Source of the DNA: Saururus chinensis | Lineage: Eukaryota > Streptophyta > Magnoliopsida > Piperales > Saururaceae | Length of the DNA stretch: 64,000 nt | Direction: 5' to 3' | Assembly (NCBI GenBank): GCA_035235625.1 | Contig: CP141141.1 | Coordinates: forward strand, 14,257,968 to 14,321,967 | Part shown: positions 47,231 through 59,811 of the stretch, in pieces | How the letters are laid out: every line of letters begins with the position of its first letter | How positions within the stretch are numbered: position 1 is the stretch's first letter | Position numbers and translations under genes: made by a program | The notes under the pieces: model-generated | The model's database searches: none | Seen by the model: only the letters and a program-made list of their open reading frames with translations | Told to the model about the DNA's origin: nothing

Positions 47231-49239
47231 CTAAGGAGTTTATCATTTCTAAGTAAATAGATTCTGATATGTGTTCATGGTTTAATTTTTTCGATCTTTT
47301 GGACATTCATGTTTTTAGTTTTATCGCATTTTACTTTATTTTTTACATATCTTCAATTTATAGGTTTGGAATTATGAAAAAATAGAATATGATCGTAAAC
47401 ACAAAAAAAATTAGTGTAGCTTTTGCTTGAGTTTGCAATTGGCTTTATTTTGGTTTTTTATTAGTTCAGCTCTTGAGATATTGAAATTAATTTTCTTGTA
47501 AGCTGAATGAAGAGAATGCTACATTAAGGAGAATGAAAATTAATTTAATTATTTTTGTTGATATTGTATTTCTCTGATTTTAAAACTTGCACATATCATG
47601 TGGAGACTCAGGTTACCTTTATGTATGACATTAAGAGAGAATTTTTAAATATAAGTTAACTTAGGAATTTTGATTTTAGTGGAGTCTTCGTCATCAAATT
47701 AGAAGATCTTTGGCTAGATTTTATTTTAGAATTCAAAACAAAAAGAATACTCCATGTAATGTACTTCAATATTTATGAGCCTTATGTACTTCGATATCCT
47801 TAGCTAATGGAATTGTCTTCATAAAGATGATGGAGAAGGGCACCCTACTTATGTCTAGCTAGGCTAGTGTGATGCTCTCATATGCTTGACATCAAGAAAA
47901 AAGAAAGAATAAAAAGAAAAGGATAAAAAAAAGAATGATGCAAGCAAAGAGAATTAAGAAAAACCTAAGCCCTAAAAAAATAATTGAAGTAAAAACATCA
48001 TAACTCAAAAAAATGTATGAGCATAATTTTATAAGCTTTTGATTGTTTATATGTTTAGGCAAATCATGTACAAAGATTCTAGCTAAACTGAGTTAAAAAT
48101 GTGAACTTAGTCTTTAGTAGGGTATGAAAAAAATTGTCTCAGTTTGGTTAAGAGTAATCTTGTGAGATTCAAAACTAAAATAGACAAAAGTTGAATACAT
48201 TGATATTTTTTTTTAAAAAATAATAAAAGAGGATTAATATGTCAAAAAGTAGAGAATAAAATTGATGATTACATATTGATGGAGTTCATTAATCTAAGAC
48301 AAGGTATTAATAAATATAATTTGTAGATGCACACAGATTAAAGGAAAATTAGTTAAACAATCGTCAAAAGGAGCTCAACTATGCTTATTTTTACTATTTG
48401 AATTTGAATTTCAATTCTATTTGTCTAAAAAATATTATTTTCAAGGGAAGTGTCTTTAATTTTTTTTAGGCATTTATTGTAATCTTTCCATTTTTTTTTG
48501 AATAATATCAATTTTCTTATTTTTGGAAAAACAAAATTTAAAATTTTTCTCAATGAAGCATTATTTTAAATTTAGGTGAAGCTCATTTCCTCCCTATTTC
48601 ACTCCAAACACTTCGAAAGAGTTCTTTTGAGCGAGAAGAGGTGATTTGAGAAGTTTTTGCAAAATTAAAGACCAAACTTTTGCATGAAATCCAGGAATTT
48701 CATTACGGCCAAGGTGAGTACCAAATCCAAATTTTTTATTTTTAGTGTATTATCAATGGATTTCAACGAGATTTGAACAGATAGGACTATTAAAAATATC
48801 TTGATCTACCTTATTCCAAAATTTTATGTAATTTGAACAGTCAATTTTTGAGATTTCACAAAGAATCAACATGGTTTCAACTTCTTTTCTCAAATTAGGG
48901 ATTTTAAAAATTGGATGTTTGTGATCAAAATTGGTTGTAGGTATAGTTATAACTTTTGTTCTACTCATTCTGATCTACCTTGTGTCAATAGTTGGAGTGA
49001 ATTGGGCACAAAAATGTTCTAGGGTTTATTTAAATTTCAAAAACTTGATTTTTAAAAGCATTTCAATGATATTTGAAATTCTTGGACATTTATTGCTGTC
49101 AAATTGTTTGTTCCTAGTTTATGATTTGCCCTAGGTTGTTTATTTGTAATTTATTTAAATATGGAGAGCGATGAAGCAAAAGGTGGTTGCTGAGTCTGGG
49201 TCAGGGGATCTAGGTGCTTTGACTAGCAAAGCAAATGTG
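47231..49239 (+). mobile_element. Long non-coding interior of the family S element
   Basis: About 2 kb of AT-rich sequence without domains but conserved with the right-hand element. Shared words include 'ttagattgctttagg' (47209 against 62497), 'cgatcttttggacattcatg' (47294 against 62590), and 'tgcttgacatcaagaaaaa' (47882 against 63160). Conservation between copies shows it is an integral part of the element. An ATG at 49161 begins a short frame that breaks after six codons and may be the start of the second open frame. Confidence 0.65.
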
Positions 49240-49244
49240 GGTTA

Positions 49245-50480
49245 TGTAAGAATATATGTGTCATATATCTAGTTTATTGGTTAATTTCTTTGTCAAAATT
49301 ATGTCAAGAAACCATGTGTATGTATTTGGTCGAGTTATATTTGGAATTGACATGAAATTGACATACTTGAAAAATAGGAGTAGACATATTCTTATTGATC
49401 AAGGTAGAAGACTGGAGAATGTTGATGAATTTTAAGGCTTATTCAGATAACATAGGCATACAAAAATCACTTAGAGAGGTTTTATAAGTGATTTCAGTGG
49501 TTTTAGAAGGATATAGGGTAAAAAATGGCAAAAAGGTTAATTTAGGCAGAACAATCAATTGTTGTAAAACAAGGCTTATCAAATAATCGATCGCACCTTG
49601 ATTCAGCCCAGTATAAAATGAAGCCAAGAGTTATCGATCAATCACTTGAAGTACCATGCACATTAAAAATAGTTACCAATTGATTGATGTTTAAAATCAT
49701 TGATCGTTTCAAGGAATGGTTATTCTAGTTAAGACATTCTGATTTCAATTTCATTCTTTAATCAAGTACAAGTCCTAAACTAACTTAAGGAGCTATAGAA
49801 GGGTTATAAAATCATGAAGTTTGAGAGAGAAAAACCTAGAGGAGAAAAGAGAAAGAGGGTTTACACCCTTGTTTATTGTTTTCCAAATGAGAACTCATAT
49901 GACGCTTTGAGTTGAAGACATGGTAAATTAAAGAAAACAATTCACAACTAAAGGAGCTTATACACATAGTTTTCAAAGAGGTGTTGTAGCATTTCTTCAA
50001 TGAGAGATTGAAGATTTCTGCAAGGCTAAAGTCAAGATAACAAGAGGTGCTTGTTGAAGACTAGAAGGACATAAAGACAAGGCAAGGAGGAGAAAGATTC
50101 AAGTGATTGAGGGAAAAGGCTGAAAGGCAAGCAATAACGATCTAAATAAGTGTAGCTTGTGTTATAGTCTAAACAAGGTTGGTGGTTTACTTGTGTCCTT
50201 ATAGAGTCTTGGTTTCTACTGCATTAAATTGGTTCCTTTGGAATTGAAATGGTTTTTTATCCTAGTTGGGGTTTTCCATGTAAATTGTTCTATTCATGTG
50301 AAGATTAAATGATAGTTGATTGATTCATCATGAGTGAGATTTGAGAGAAGATAAGTTTAATGCTTATTAAAAAAAATTGTGCAAAAGAGGCTAGAACTCT
50401 TAATTCTTACTTGTCGAAGTACTAATTTCAAGAGTAATCTAATGATCCACTAGATCAATTAGACAAATATTAAACTCACA
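49245..50480 (+). mobile_element. Solo family S LTR with target duplication GGTTA
   Basis: Exact boundaries: TGTAAGAATATATGTG at 49245 and ...ATATTAAACTCACA at 50480, flanked by GGTTA at 49240-49244 and 50481-50485. It sits inside the interior of a related element. Length 1236. It has the GATC cluster at 49570-49710 and the leader block 'gagagagaaaaacctagag' near 49823. Confidence 0.9.
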
Positions 50481-50485
50481 GGTTA

Positions 50486-51240
50486 GATCTATCAAGTGCA
50501 AGCATAGCTTAGTACATGTTCAACTAAAGATGGCTATGGAGTGGATTGAGGCACATCCATATTGCATGGACTATTTCCACCTCTGGTTAGACAATCTTTC
50601 CACGTTTAGTCAGACAACAGCAATTATCTACCCATTTGGAGGAGGATGATATCTTTGATTGGTCGGCATAGAGGTCCAAAGTAGGATATATCATTGCTTA
50701 CTCACTCCATGACACTTGATTAGTGTCTTCTACTTGTCATCACTCAGTATTAAATCTGGAGTGCACTTAAGGAGAGGGTGGATTGCATGATGCCGTGCAT
50801 ACTTCATCTCCTTCAACATCCTAGGCTTTAGTTGGATTCACCCTCTATCATATTCAGACAAATGATGACGCTCCTACAAGGCCACATGCAAGAGATGTTG
50901 CCCTACCCATACATTTTGTGTAATATTTTTACATTGATGCATGTTAGGGTTCCACATGGAGAGCTACGATGGTCGGGATGGGGTAGATTAATGTAGCACT
51001 AGTTTGAAGGATGTTATCCCACCACCGGGGAGATATAAAGGAGCTAGAGGCACTAACACAAGTACCTATGTAGGCACTAGCACCATAGGATGATCCGGAT
51101 AAACTTGTCACCATTGAAAAGTTCAGAGCCTTCTAGGATGTGGTGTTGTATAGTCTTACTGACATTTGACGTATGCTCAAAGCCTAATTTCCATGTGTTG
51201 ATACCAAGGGGGGAGTAGTCTGATGATGATGATGCTACTG
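50486..51240 (+). pseudogene. Remnant of a second open frame in the family S element
   Basis: Translating pieces near 51060-51210 gives DPDKLVTIEKFRAF and VVLYSLTDI separated by stops, followed at 51203 by a purine-rich 'gataccaaggggggagtag'. It may be the tail of the protein whose copy lies on the minus strand at 53480-54800, but the match cannot be proven by eye. Not functional. Confidence 0.35.
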
Positions 51241-51749
51241 AAGCTGACTGATTTATTTCTATATTTTTATCTCACTTTTCATGTATTTATTTGCTTAAAA
51301 TTGTTTTAATTCAATCTATATTTCATGTGACTATGAGATGTAATTTGAAACTGATTTTGTTGAGGGATATGTGATGGACATGGTTATGTGATGATTTTTA
51401 TATATATTTTCATGTTTTTTGGCGATATGATAACTTGATTGTGCTTGAATGGGTATTTTTGTTAATTATTTCTTTGTTTTTTGTCTATTTATGATAAAAA
51501 GGTGGAGAAATAATTCATGAAAATCAAAGTGTGTATCTAAACTTGATTGATTAGTACTATGCAAATCATTTTGATTTGAATGGTGCAGGATAAGTTTAGG
51601 GTTATATAAGGATTTTCAAGATTAATTCCAATGATTCTATGTTAAGTCTTAGTATGTCAAGTTATTTTGTATAATTTGAAAGTTAATGTACTATGTCATG
51701 TAATTTTATTTTAATTTTTAAGTATGTAGTGTTTTGACAAGAAATAGCC

Positions 51750-51761
51750 AAGGGGAGAGAT
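51750..51761 (+). other. Polypurine tract before the 3' LTR
   Basis: AAGGGGAGAGAT directly before the TGTAATAAC start of the 3' LTR. It is preceded by 'tgacaagaaatagcc', matching the reverse-strand 'ggctattttgtgac' next to other copies (3142, 56682). Confidence 0.7.
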
Positions 51762-53060
51762 TGTAATAACTTATGTGCCCTATGTTAGGTTAATTAGCTA
51801 ATTTATTTGTCAAAATTATCTAAAAAAAATGATTAAGTACTTAGTCCTAAAATATGATTAGATGTAGTTATGGTTGACTAGGATTTGGAATTGATGGGCT
51901 TGAAAAATAGGAGCATACATGTTCTTATGTCTCAAAACTAAATATTAAAGGATGTTGATGAGTTAGGAAGCTTATTCAAATTATATTCACATACAAAAAT
52001 CACTTGCAGAAGTTTCATAAGTAATTTTAGGTGTTTTAGGAGGTTTTATGGTAAAAAGGGAAAAACTGTAAATAAATTGTACCATTGATATATCGTTGGA
52101 CATAAAGAAGAGTAAAACAATTGATCAAAACCTGAATCAGCCCTGTCTAAAATGAAGCTGGCTCAATCGATCATTTCGTAGACCGATCGATCGCTCAAGG
52201 TATCGTGTGTTTAGATTATAGTGAATGATCAATCACTATATAAAATGAGCAATTGCTAATAGTTTTAGTTGGCCTAAATAAGCCATTCCAAATTGGATTG
52301 CTTTGCTTATTGAAGTCAAAGACCAAATTCATTTTGGAGAACTATATTAAGGATAAGAAGCGACAAATTTGAAGAGAGAACCTAGAAAAAATTGGTGAAG
52401 AAGGGAGATACATTTGCATATTATTTTCCATGGGAATTTACTTAGAGGTTGAAGATAAGATCAATGGTGAATTCATGAAGCTATTCCACAACTAAGTGAA
52501 AAGATTTCACACAAAAGTTTCAAAGAGGAGCTGCAGCAAATCTTCAATGTGAGATTGAAGATTCTAAAAGGCCAAAGTCAATACAACAAGAGGAGTTTGT
52601 TGAAGGTTAGAAGAAGACAGACAAAACAATGAGAGATTACAGTTTAAAGTGCTTGAAGGAGAAGATTTCAAGGCCAACAATGACAAGAAGAAATCTAAAC
52701 AAAATGAGTTTGTGCTAGAGTCAAAATAAAAGTTGGTGGTTTGCTTGTGTCGATGTAATTATCTTGCTTACTAGTAGTGCATTGATTTGGTTCCTTGGTG
52801 GAATTGTCGTAATGTTTTACTTGAGTTTTGGCTTTCTATGTTAAATTATTGTATTCATATGTGGTTTGAATGTTTTGTGTTTGATAGTTTGATAGATTGA
52901 TTGATCGTAAGTGTGCTTGAGAATATATTTAATTGTTTCTACTTTATAAGAAACTTTTGTGCAAAGAGGTCATATCTTATAGTTTTTATCTTCAATAAAT
53001 ACTCGGGCTTGGGGAAATGCAGTGATCTGCTAGGTTGATTAGACGGATATTAAACTCACA
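51762..53060 (+). mobile_element. 3' LTR of the family S element
   Basis: From TGTAATAACTTATGTG to ...GGATATTAAACTCACA. It closely matches the 5' LTR, for example 'gaccgatcgatc(g/a)ctcaaggta' (52182 and 44102), 'aaattggtgaagaagggaga' (52391 and 44310), and 'gtgaattcatgaagctattc'. The differences are scattered substitutions and small indels, indicating an old insertion. Confidence 0.8.
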
Positions 53061-55229
53061 CTCCTTTGACAATTTTAGTGACAAAACAATTTACATTGTA
53101 TTACATCAAGATTTGTTATAATAAATCAAGTTCAATACGAATCCATATGCTCATCAACTTTGTCAGAAAGTCCCTCTTTGTGTTTTGCATCTATAAATCT
53201 ATACATTGAAAACAACAATCATACCAAGAATATCATATAAAATGGTTATTTAAATACACAAAGCTTAATACAATATTTTCTCCACCTTTTTGTGACAAAT
53301 TGACAAAGGTAAAGAAAACCAAAGAGAAACAATAAGAACACACATGTAGGGAGAAAAGGTTACACATTAATATATAATATGAAATTACATAGATATGAGC
53401 ATTCAAGTATATAATCCCATAAAAAAAATATAAAGCACAACAAAATATAAAACAAAGACTACATCTAAATTCTAAAATCCTAAACTAATCTTCATCTAAT
53501 TATCTTCAGATGCAAGTTCTTCTTCTTCTTCATTTTCTTATACTTCATTCTCTTCTCCTTCAGCTTCATAACTTAACAAAGATTGAGTCTAAGTTCTTGT
53601 GACTTTAAGTACCATTTAACAAACCTTTTATTAAGTCTCTGTTGTATGCTTTGAACCTAAGAAAACTCTTTGGCCATAACATCAAAACCAGCCACACTTA
53701 TAAAATTTCTCACCAAGTTATATTTTGCTCCATTGCAACTAAATTTCCCATAATAGATATAAGGTTGATCCACTAGAGGAAGATGCACTAGTAGCTATAG
53801 GAGGCGCTTCTTTTGCAATGCGATCAAATTCTTCATCGTCATATGGAGATGCACCTCTTTGTCTTTTAGAAGAAGAAGGTCAGTGACTTACAATCCCTTT
53901 GAGGTGAGAAACATTAATTGGAGTTGGCCTATTTGTAGTGTCCTCCAAATGGGAAATATGAATCCTTGTGGCCTAAGCTAGCTTAATAACCACAGTGGGA
54001 AATGCTAGAAGCTATTTGGTAATCAAATATCCTAGATATCTAAGGAAAATAGAGCACATAATAACTGCTAGATCAATAAGCCTGCAGTTTGTAATCAACT
54101 ACATATACCTAGCCATAGTTGCTTCAACCTTAACTACTTTTCTAGGGCAACAATGATACCCACAATCAAATGAAGAACAAAATACTCCTTGAGCAAGTTG
54201 GAGCCTTGGAAGATAATAAGTTGTCCACATAATAATTCAGTAACCTCTTGAATATTTGGTGTATCCTCTATAGTAGGTGGATAGCCAATACCTGAACCTC
54301 TAGGCCAAGGAATGCATAGGATATTCACAATGGAAGAGGTAGTAAAAACAATCTCTATGCAAAACACTATAGTTTTTGCCACCATATTACTAGAATCATC
54401 CTTTGTGCAATTGGTTTAAAGCATCCTATTAACCTAATTATTAGCACATCCATAAAGTTAAATATTGGTTCCTAGCTTCTTAGAGATAGATAAATTGACA
54501 TAAATGCATAGGCAATCAAGGGACTCCATGTTTATCGTTCACTCAAGGTAAGTCCCTGGGTAAAAAGACATCAAAACACCTTTTCCTAGAAAGATTGGAG
54601 GTAAATCATTAAGATCATAGTTCCTAGAAATGAGAAACTCTAGCCTGAGGAGTATAAGATCTAGGAATGACTTTAGAAGGAATGCATAGGCCATGATTTT
54701 TTGGACCTCCATAGTGTGGAGTACACAACGATCACGGCTATTTTTTAAGAAATCAATTGCCACCAATATCAACAAGGATGCCATGAGGAATCAACCACAA
54801 AAAGAGGAGAGGAAGGGTCAAAGGAACTGAGATCAATCACCAATATTGATAGTGAAAAACTCTAGGTGGATCGGCAAAAGGGAGGAAGGTGGAAATGGGG
54901 AGCAAAAATGCTTAGAAAAGGTCTTTTGAGAGCAAAAAAAAGGAAAAGTGAAGGGTTTTAAACCAAGATCAATGGCCTAGAAAAGACATGTGAGTTTGAT
55001 TGGCCATCATATCACTTGTGTCAATTGATATGTCAATTCATCTAGGGTCAGCTGATCTACTTATCGATCTACTTACCATGTAGTTACTCTGATTTGAAAA
55101 CCCAATGTAAAGTAATATCTACTAAAAAAAACTCCCAAATTAACTTCAAAAGACCAATTTCAATAAAATTTGAGGATCAAAAGTAAAGAAAATAATTTTC
55201 AAATACCCATGAATCATGCAAAGAAATCA
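53061..55229 (-). mobile_element. Interior of a minus-strand family S-like element
   Basis: It begins with the other half of the purine tract split by the insertion at 43678 and continues with 'agtgacaaaacaatttac', 'ctccacctttttgtgacaaa' at 53281, then the decayed open frame at 53480-54800, and AT-rich sequence up to the LTR at 55230. Confidence 0.55.
53480..54800 (-). pseudogene. Decayed retroelement second open frame (plant transposon protein-like)
   Basis: Two minus-strand segments remain open. One is 54784-54539, with MASLLILVAIDFLKNSRDRC and LISRNYDLNDLPPIFLGKG. The other is 54385-54134, with MVAKTIVFCIEIVF, then NILCIPWPRGSG and then YPPTIEDTPNIQEVTELLCG. Between and after them are stops and frame changes, and the C-terminal end (53500-53560) is Lys/Glu-rich. 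The 'LCIP...PPT...' layout resembles a repeat-associated plant protein family often labelled putative plant transposon protein, but I cannot verify this and no catalytic motif is visible. It is inside an LTR element, so a mobile-element origin is likely. Confidence 0.45.
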
Positions 55230-56667
55230 TGAGTTTAATATTTATCTAATCAACATATCACATCGCCAAATTGCTCATAAAACTTGTACTTGGAAGAAAG
55301 TAAGAATTAGGAGTTTTGACCTCTATGCAAAGGATTTTATCTATATAGCAGAAACCAAAACATAATCAGTAAGCACCATTCATGTTTAATCTATCTATTA
55401 AAAATCAAACAAAAGATGCAAGATCACACAAGGATTTTTTATGTGGAAACCCCAACTAGGGTAAAAAAAAATACGACAACCACTCTTAGCTAAAATCAAT
55501 ACACTAGAAAGCAACATCTTACATGATACATGCAAACCACCAACCTCTCATGAAGACTCTAACACAAACTTCTATTTTGTTTAGATCTCCCTTTTTTTTT
55601 GTTTCTAGCCTTAAAAACTTCTCCTCCAAGTCTTAAAACTTTTTTCTTCCTTGTTTTGTCTTCATCTTCTTCTAGCATCTATAATCAAGCTCCACTTGAT
55701 TATGACTTTAGCCTTGAGTCTTCAATCTCCCATTGAATTTAGTTGACACTCTCCTTAGGTTTACTTGTGTAAAAACTCTCTTTTTAGTTGTGTGTCACTC
55801 AAATAATCACCATTAAAACTAAACTCTTAAGCACAATGATGATCTTGAGGGAAAACAGTGGCAAAAAGACTTTTCCTCTTTTCTCTCTCAAATTCTAGGT
55901 TTTCCTCTCTTCAAATTATGTGTTTAACTAGCTCTTATATAGTTCACTAAGTCATTTTTGGTTTTATACTTCAATTAGGAATAAACTCTTTCTTGCAATG
56001 TTAAACTAGGTAACTTGCACAAACAATGATTGATCGGTCACTGTTCTAATTAAGGTAAAAATCTTTTGTTGATTGATCGATCACTTATGTCAATTGATCG
56101 ATATACTCTCAGCCAAAATTTACACTATTTGGTTCAAGGGCCGATTGTAAGAACATATGTGGCCATATTTATTGTATTAGCTTATTTCGATGAACAAAAT
56201 AATGTCAAATTGATGTGTAATTTGCGTTATAGAATAAAATGCTTACTACTGAAGATCACGTGGTGAAGATGAAGCAAATTACAAGCCTCAGAACTGTTTT
56301 ATAAGTAAAAACATGCACACAGATCACATTCATACACTTAGGATAAAGGGTTTATTATGTTAGAGTGTGAGAAAAAGAATGAGTGAAAAATGAGTGAAAA
56401 ATTACAGAAGCATGTAAAATTTTCATTCAAGATTAATTGGAATTAAAAATGGATTATTATGGAATTTTTTTGAAAAAATGTGAATTTCAATATGGTATAT
56501 GTTACTGTAGCAAATGAACAATCAATCGGTCGAAATGATCGATCGTTTACCGTAGCTAATTACACATCTAGTTAAATTCTTAAGACTAAAATGTACATGA
56601 TGTTTAGACATAGTTTTAATCATCAAAATTAGCCAATTACAATACATATGCCCCATATGATCTTTCA
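55230..56667 (-). mobile_element. Minus-strand family S-like LTR, interrupted near its start
   Basis: The minus-strand end ...TAAATATTAAACTCA lies at 55230 and the start TGAAAGATCATATGGGG at 56667. A purine tract complement ('atgtcccactttggc') follows at 56668-56682. It is interrupted at 56146 by a plus-strand LTR fragment. It has the family blocks 'gattgatcgatcacttatgt', 'tcttatatagttcac', 'aggttttcctctc', and 'tttttatgtggaaaccccaa'. Confidence 0.6.
56146..56560 (+). mobile_element. 5' piece of a plus-strand LTR inside the minus-strand LTR
   Basis: It starts TGTAAGAACATATGTGGC, nearly identical to the LTR start at 60188, and shares 'gtgaagatgaagcaaatta' and 'aaaacatgcacacagatcac' type blocks with 60308-60380. 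It stops near 56560 ('gatcgatcgtttaccgtagc'). No right end or target duplication was found, so it is truncated. Confidence 0.55.
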
Positions 56668-57649
56668 ATGTCCCACTTTGGCTATTTCATGATAAAACAC
56701 TACAAGTATGAAAATCTATAAAAAAATTTACAACTCTTACACTGTGCATTAACTTTCACTTGTACATATGACTTGACTTAACTTAGGCTCCACTGGCATT
56801 GAACTTGAAAAGTCTTGTAAAACTTGTAGGTATCATGGACAAATACAAAATTAATTGTTTGCATAGCACTGCTCAATTAAACATGCAAGTAATCACTTTG
56901 ATTTTCATCTGCCATTTCTCCCCCTTTTTAACACAAATAGACAAAAAGTGAATCAATAATTAAATAAAAATTCAATTAAATCACATGAGTCATAATAATC
57001 ACTATAAGTTACGAAAATATAATAATGATAACCAAAACATGTCCATCATGTATATAATAACTAAAACAGTTTCACAATACATCCAAAGCTAAATAAGACA
57101 TAAAATAAACTATCACAAGTTCCAAACTCGCAAATACATGAAAAAGTAAATAAAAGCATAAATAAACATCAAACAACAACATTTGAAGCATCATGATCAT
57201 CATTCTCCCCCTCACTATCTAAAAGTGGTAATCTATCACAAATCATCTTACTGAGATCTTCACACTCTAGATGTCATACCAAGTGATCACATGAAGTAGG
57301 CAGAAATTGGCAGTCATTGAATGAGCTAAGATCGATATATCAAGAGATGTTCCATGAGGATGCCCGGTGAGACGTCCAGTGATGTCACTATCATATGGAA
57401 ATAAATATTTGCCAAAGTCCAGATAATGTTAGTCTCTACACTCAAATATGATCAGCTTTGCAATGACTCTAGGAGTCACGTTAACAATAGTACCTCCTAC
57501 TGTGCCAATAAAAACATACTTACTATCAAAATGATGTGATTAATACCACTATCACACTAATCTAGGGTAGAGAGCCTGATCGGTAGTCAAAATTGTGCAA
57601 AAGTAATCCATCCAATAAACTTTCAACTCTAACAAATCCATGACTGACT
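56668..57649 (-). mobile_element. 3' non-coding interior of a minus-strand element
   Basis: Purine tract complement at 56668, then 'tatttcatgataaaacactac' and a second pyrimidine run 'tttctcccccttttt' at 56921, the same arrangement as 3128-3530. No protein motif was recognised in the rest. The right boundary near 57650 is approximate. Confidence 0.45.
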
Positions 57650-58382
57650 GATGATCTACATGTGTGAAACTCCTCTCACATGTAAAAGGTCACAAATGAA
57701 ATTTTTTAAAATGTGAAAAGTTATTTTGCGTTGACCAAATGCTTCAAAATGAACTAGATCCATTAATCGACTGGCCCTTGAATCAGATTGTATAAAATTT
57801 GGCCAAGAGTATATGGATTGACCGCCACAAGTGAGAGATCAGTTACTAGAAGAGTTTTACCTTAATTAGAACAATGATCGATTAATTACTATATGTGTAG
57901 CTTATCTAGTTTTAAGTATTTCAAGAAAGAATTCATTCCTAATTGAAGTCTAACTTGTAAACTGACTTAATGGGCTATATAAGGGCTATGTAAAAACGAA
58001 ATTGAAGAATGAAAACCTAGAATTTGAGAGAGAAAAGAGGATAAGTCATTTTTCCATTGTTTCCCAAAAGATCATCATTGTGCTTCAAAGTTTAGTGTTA
58101 ATGATGATTGTTTGAGTGACACACAACTAAAATAGAGTCTTTTACACACAAAAACCTGAGGAGAGAGTTAGCCAAGTTTAATGGGAGATTGAAGATTCAA
58201 GGTTAAAGTCATAAACAAGAGGATCTTATTTGTAGAGGCTAGAAGAAAATGAAGACAAAGCAAGGAGGAAAAAGCTTTAAGATTTGAGGAGAGAAGACTT
58301 GAAGGCCGACAACGAAAGAAAAGGGAGATCTAAATAAAGGAGGAGTTTATGTTAGAGTCTTCATAAGAGATTGGTGGTTTGC

Positions 58383-59811
58383 TGATGCATTAAAATAATG
58401 TTCAATGAAATATTTTCAAATCTTAAATTTTAATCATATTTTGTGTTAATTTACTACATATTTAAGTTATTTATATTTTGAATAGGTAAGTTGGACCTCC
58501 GTTGTGTTTATATGTCCAAATAGGCTTCGATAAGATTTAAGTGGAAGAGGAAGTGAAGCCCAACTATCTAAAGTTATTCAAGGGTCAAGAATGGGCTCTT
58601 AATAGTCTAAATATGCATGTAATGGTTGAGCACAACCTTGTGGATCCATTGGATTTCACATTTACATAAAGAGAATAATATTTAAGTAGAAGCTGATTTG
58701 AATTGATTGACACAGCCTTAATATTTTGGTCATTTCTTTATATATAAAATTCCTCTTGATATGATTCAGGTGGCATTAGAAAGAAGTCTTCTGTGGCTAT
58801 AATACATATTTAAGGATGAAATTCATAATTTTGAAGCTATAGGAGTCAAATTTGACATGCAATGAGACAACTAGACAATTAATCCGAGGCCAACGCATGG
58901 AGGATCTTTTCACTAGTTGTGATTAATGCATAAGAAAAGATAATGAAGATAATTGGATAACTAAAGGAAGAATAAAGGATACTAATTTTCTAAATAAATT
59001 ATTAATTTATTTGATTGATTGATTTATAATTTAATCATTTTCATAAAAGCAATCAATCAAGAAGCATTCAAGGGATATGATTAGACCTTCCTCTTTGAAG
59101 GAGCCCCTTCTACCCCTATAAAAAGAGGGGTGAACATAGGAGAGACATCCTATGCTCCTCTTTAGAGCTCTCTTCTCCAATTTTTTTCTTCTTTTATAGC
59201 TATTTTTTTAAGTTTTATTGTATTGGCTTTCTAAGCACTTTAGCAAAGGCCAAAGGTGATTTGTAATAATCTAATGGATATTTATTCATGTTCCATCAAT
59301 GGTTTCAAGTAAGTATTGGCTATTTGAAGTGATATTTATTTAATATTGTTCATCTTCTTATTTTTTTGTGATATTGATATATAAGATGCTTGGAGGTTCT
59401 CTTTCTTGATCTTATGTAATTTTAAAACATAGAACTCTTGAAGAAATAATTGTCTTTATCCTACATCTATCCAAAGTATTCCATTTCTTTGTTTTTGCTT
59501 TTAATATTCATATCTTCCGATTAGATAGAGTCTTTATTCAATTCTAACTGATATAACATGATACATGAAGAACATTACTAGATGTTACAATGATCGTTAA
59601 TGTCTTAGTGTTTTATCTTATTGATTCCTTAACTCTTCTACTCTTTCTCTCTTAATTTTTATTTAGTACTCTTATTTTTTAATCATTGTGATAGTCACAC
59701 AAAGCCAATCACTGTATTTGACCTTGCAAAACTACATCCACTTGTGTACTTACAAGTAATATAACCCTAAACTTTGACTCAAATTAATAAATTAATAGTT
59801 TAGGTATAACA
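58383..59811 (+). mobile_element. Solo LTR of the Athila/Tat-like gypsy family
   Basis: It starts TGATGCATTAAAATAATG and ends TTTAGGTATAACA, with flanks TTTGC (58378-58382) and TCTGC (59812-59816), a target duplication with one transition. Length 1429. It has a promoter box TATAAAAAG at 59117-59125 in 'cccctataaaaagagggg'. It is the complete counterpart of the LTR end at 1-586. No interior or second LTR remains, so the element was reduced by LTR-LTR recombination. Confidence 0.85.
59117..59125 (+). promoter_or_regulatory. TATA box of the Athila-like LTR
   Basis: TATAAAAAG followed by GA/CT-rich leader, in the expected middle-right part of a plant LTR. Confidence 0.6.

Larger units (their letters stand above)
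43678..53060 (+). mobile_element. Two-LTR non-autonomous element of family S
   Basis: 5' LTR 43678-44986 and 3' LTR 51762-53060 (about 1300 bases each) enclose an interior with gag and a second decayed open-frame remnant. The 5-base flanks are CCCCT (43673-43677) and CTCCT (53061-53065), a target duplication with one C/T change. The terminal TG of the 5' LTR reads TT. A nested solo LTR at 49245-50480 interrupts the interior; without it the element is about 8.1 kb. No protease, integrase, reverse transcriptase or RNase H segment was recognised, so it presumably depended on another copia element. Confidence 0.75.

Noticed and set aside
50486-51761. Short two-LTR element formed by the LTRs at 49245 and 51762
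   Set aside because: The LTR at 49245-50480 has its own perfect GGTTA duplication, so it is a separate solo LTR; the partner of 51762-53060 is 43678-44986.
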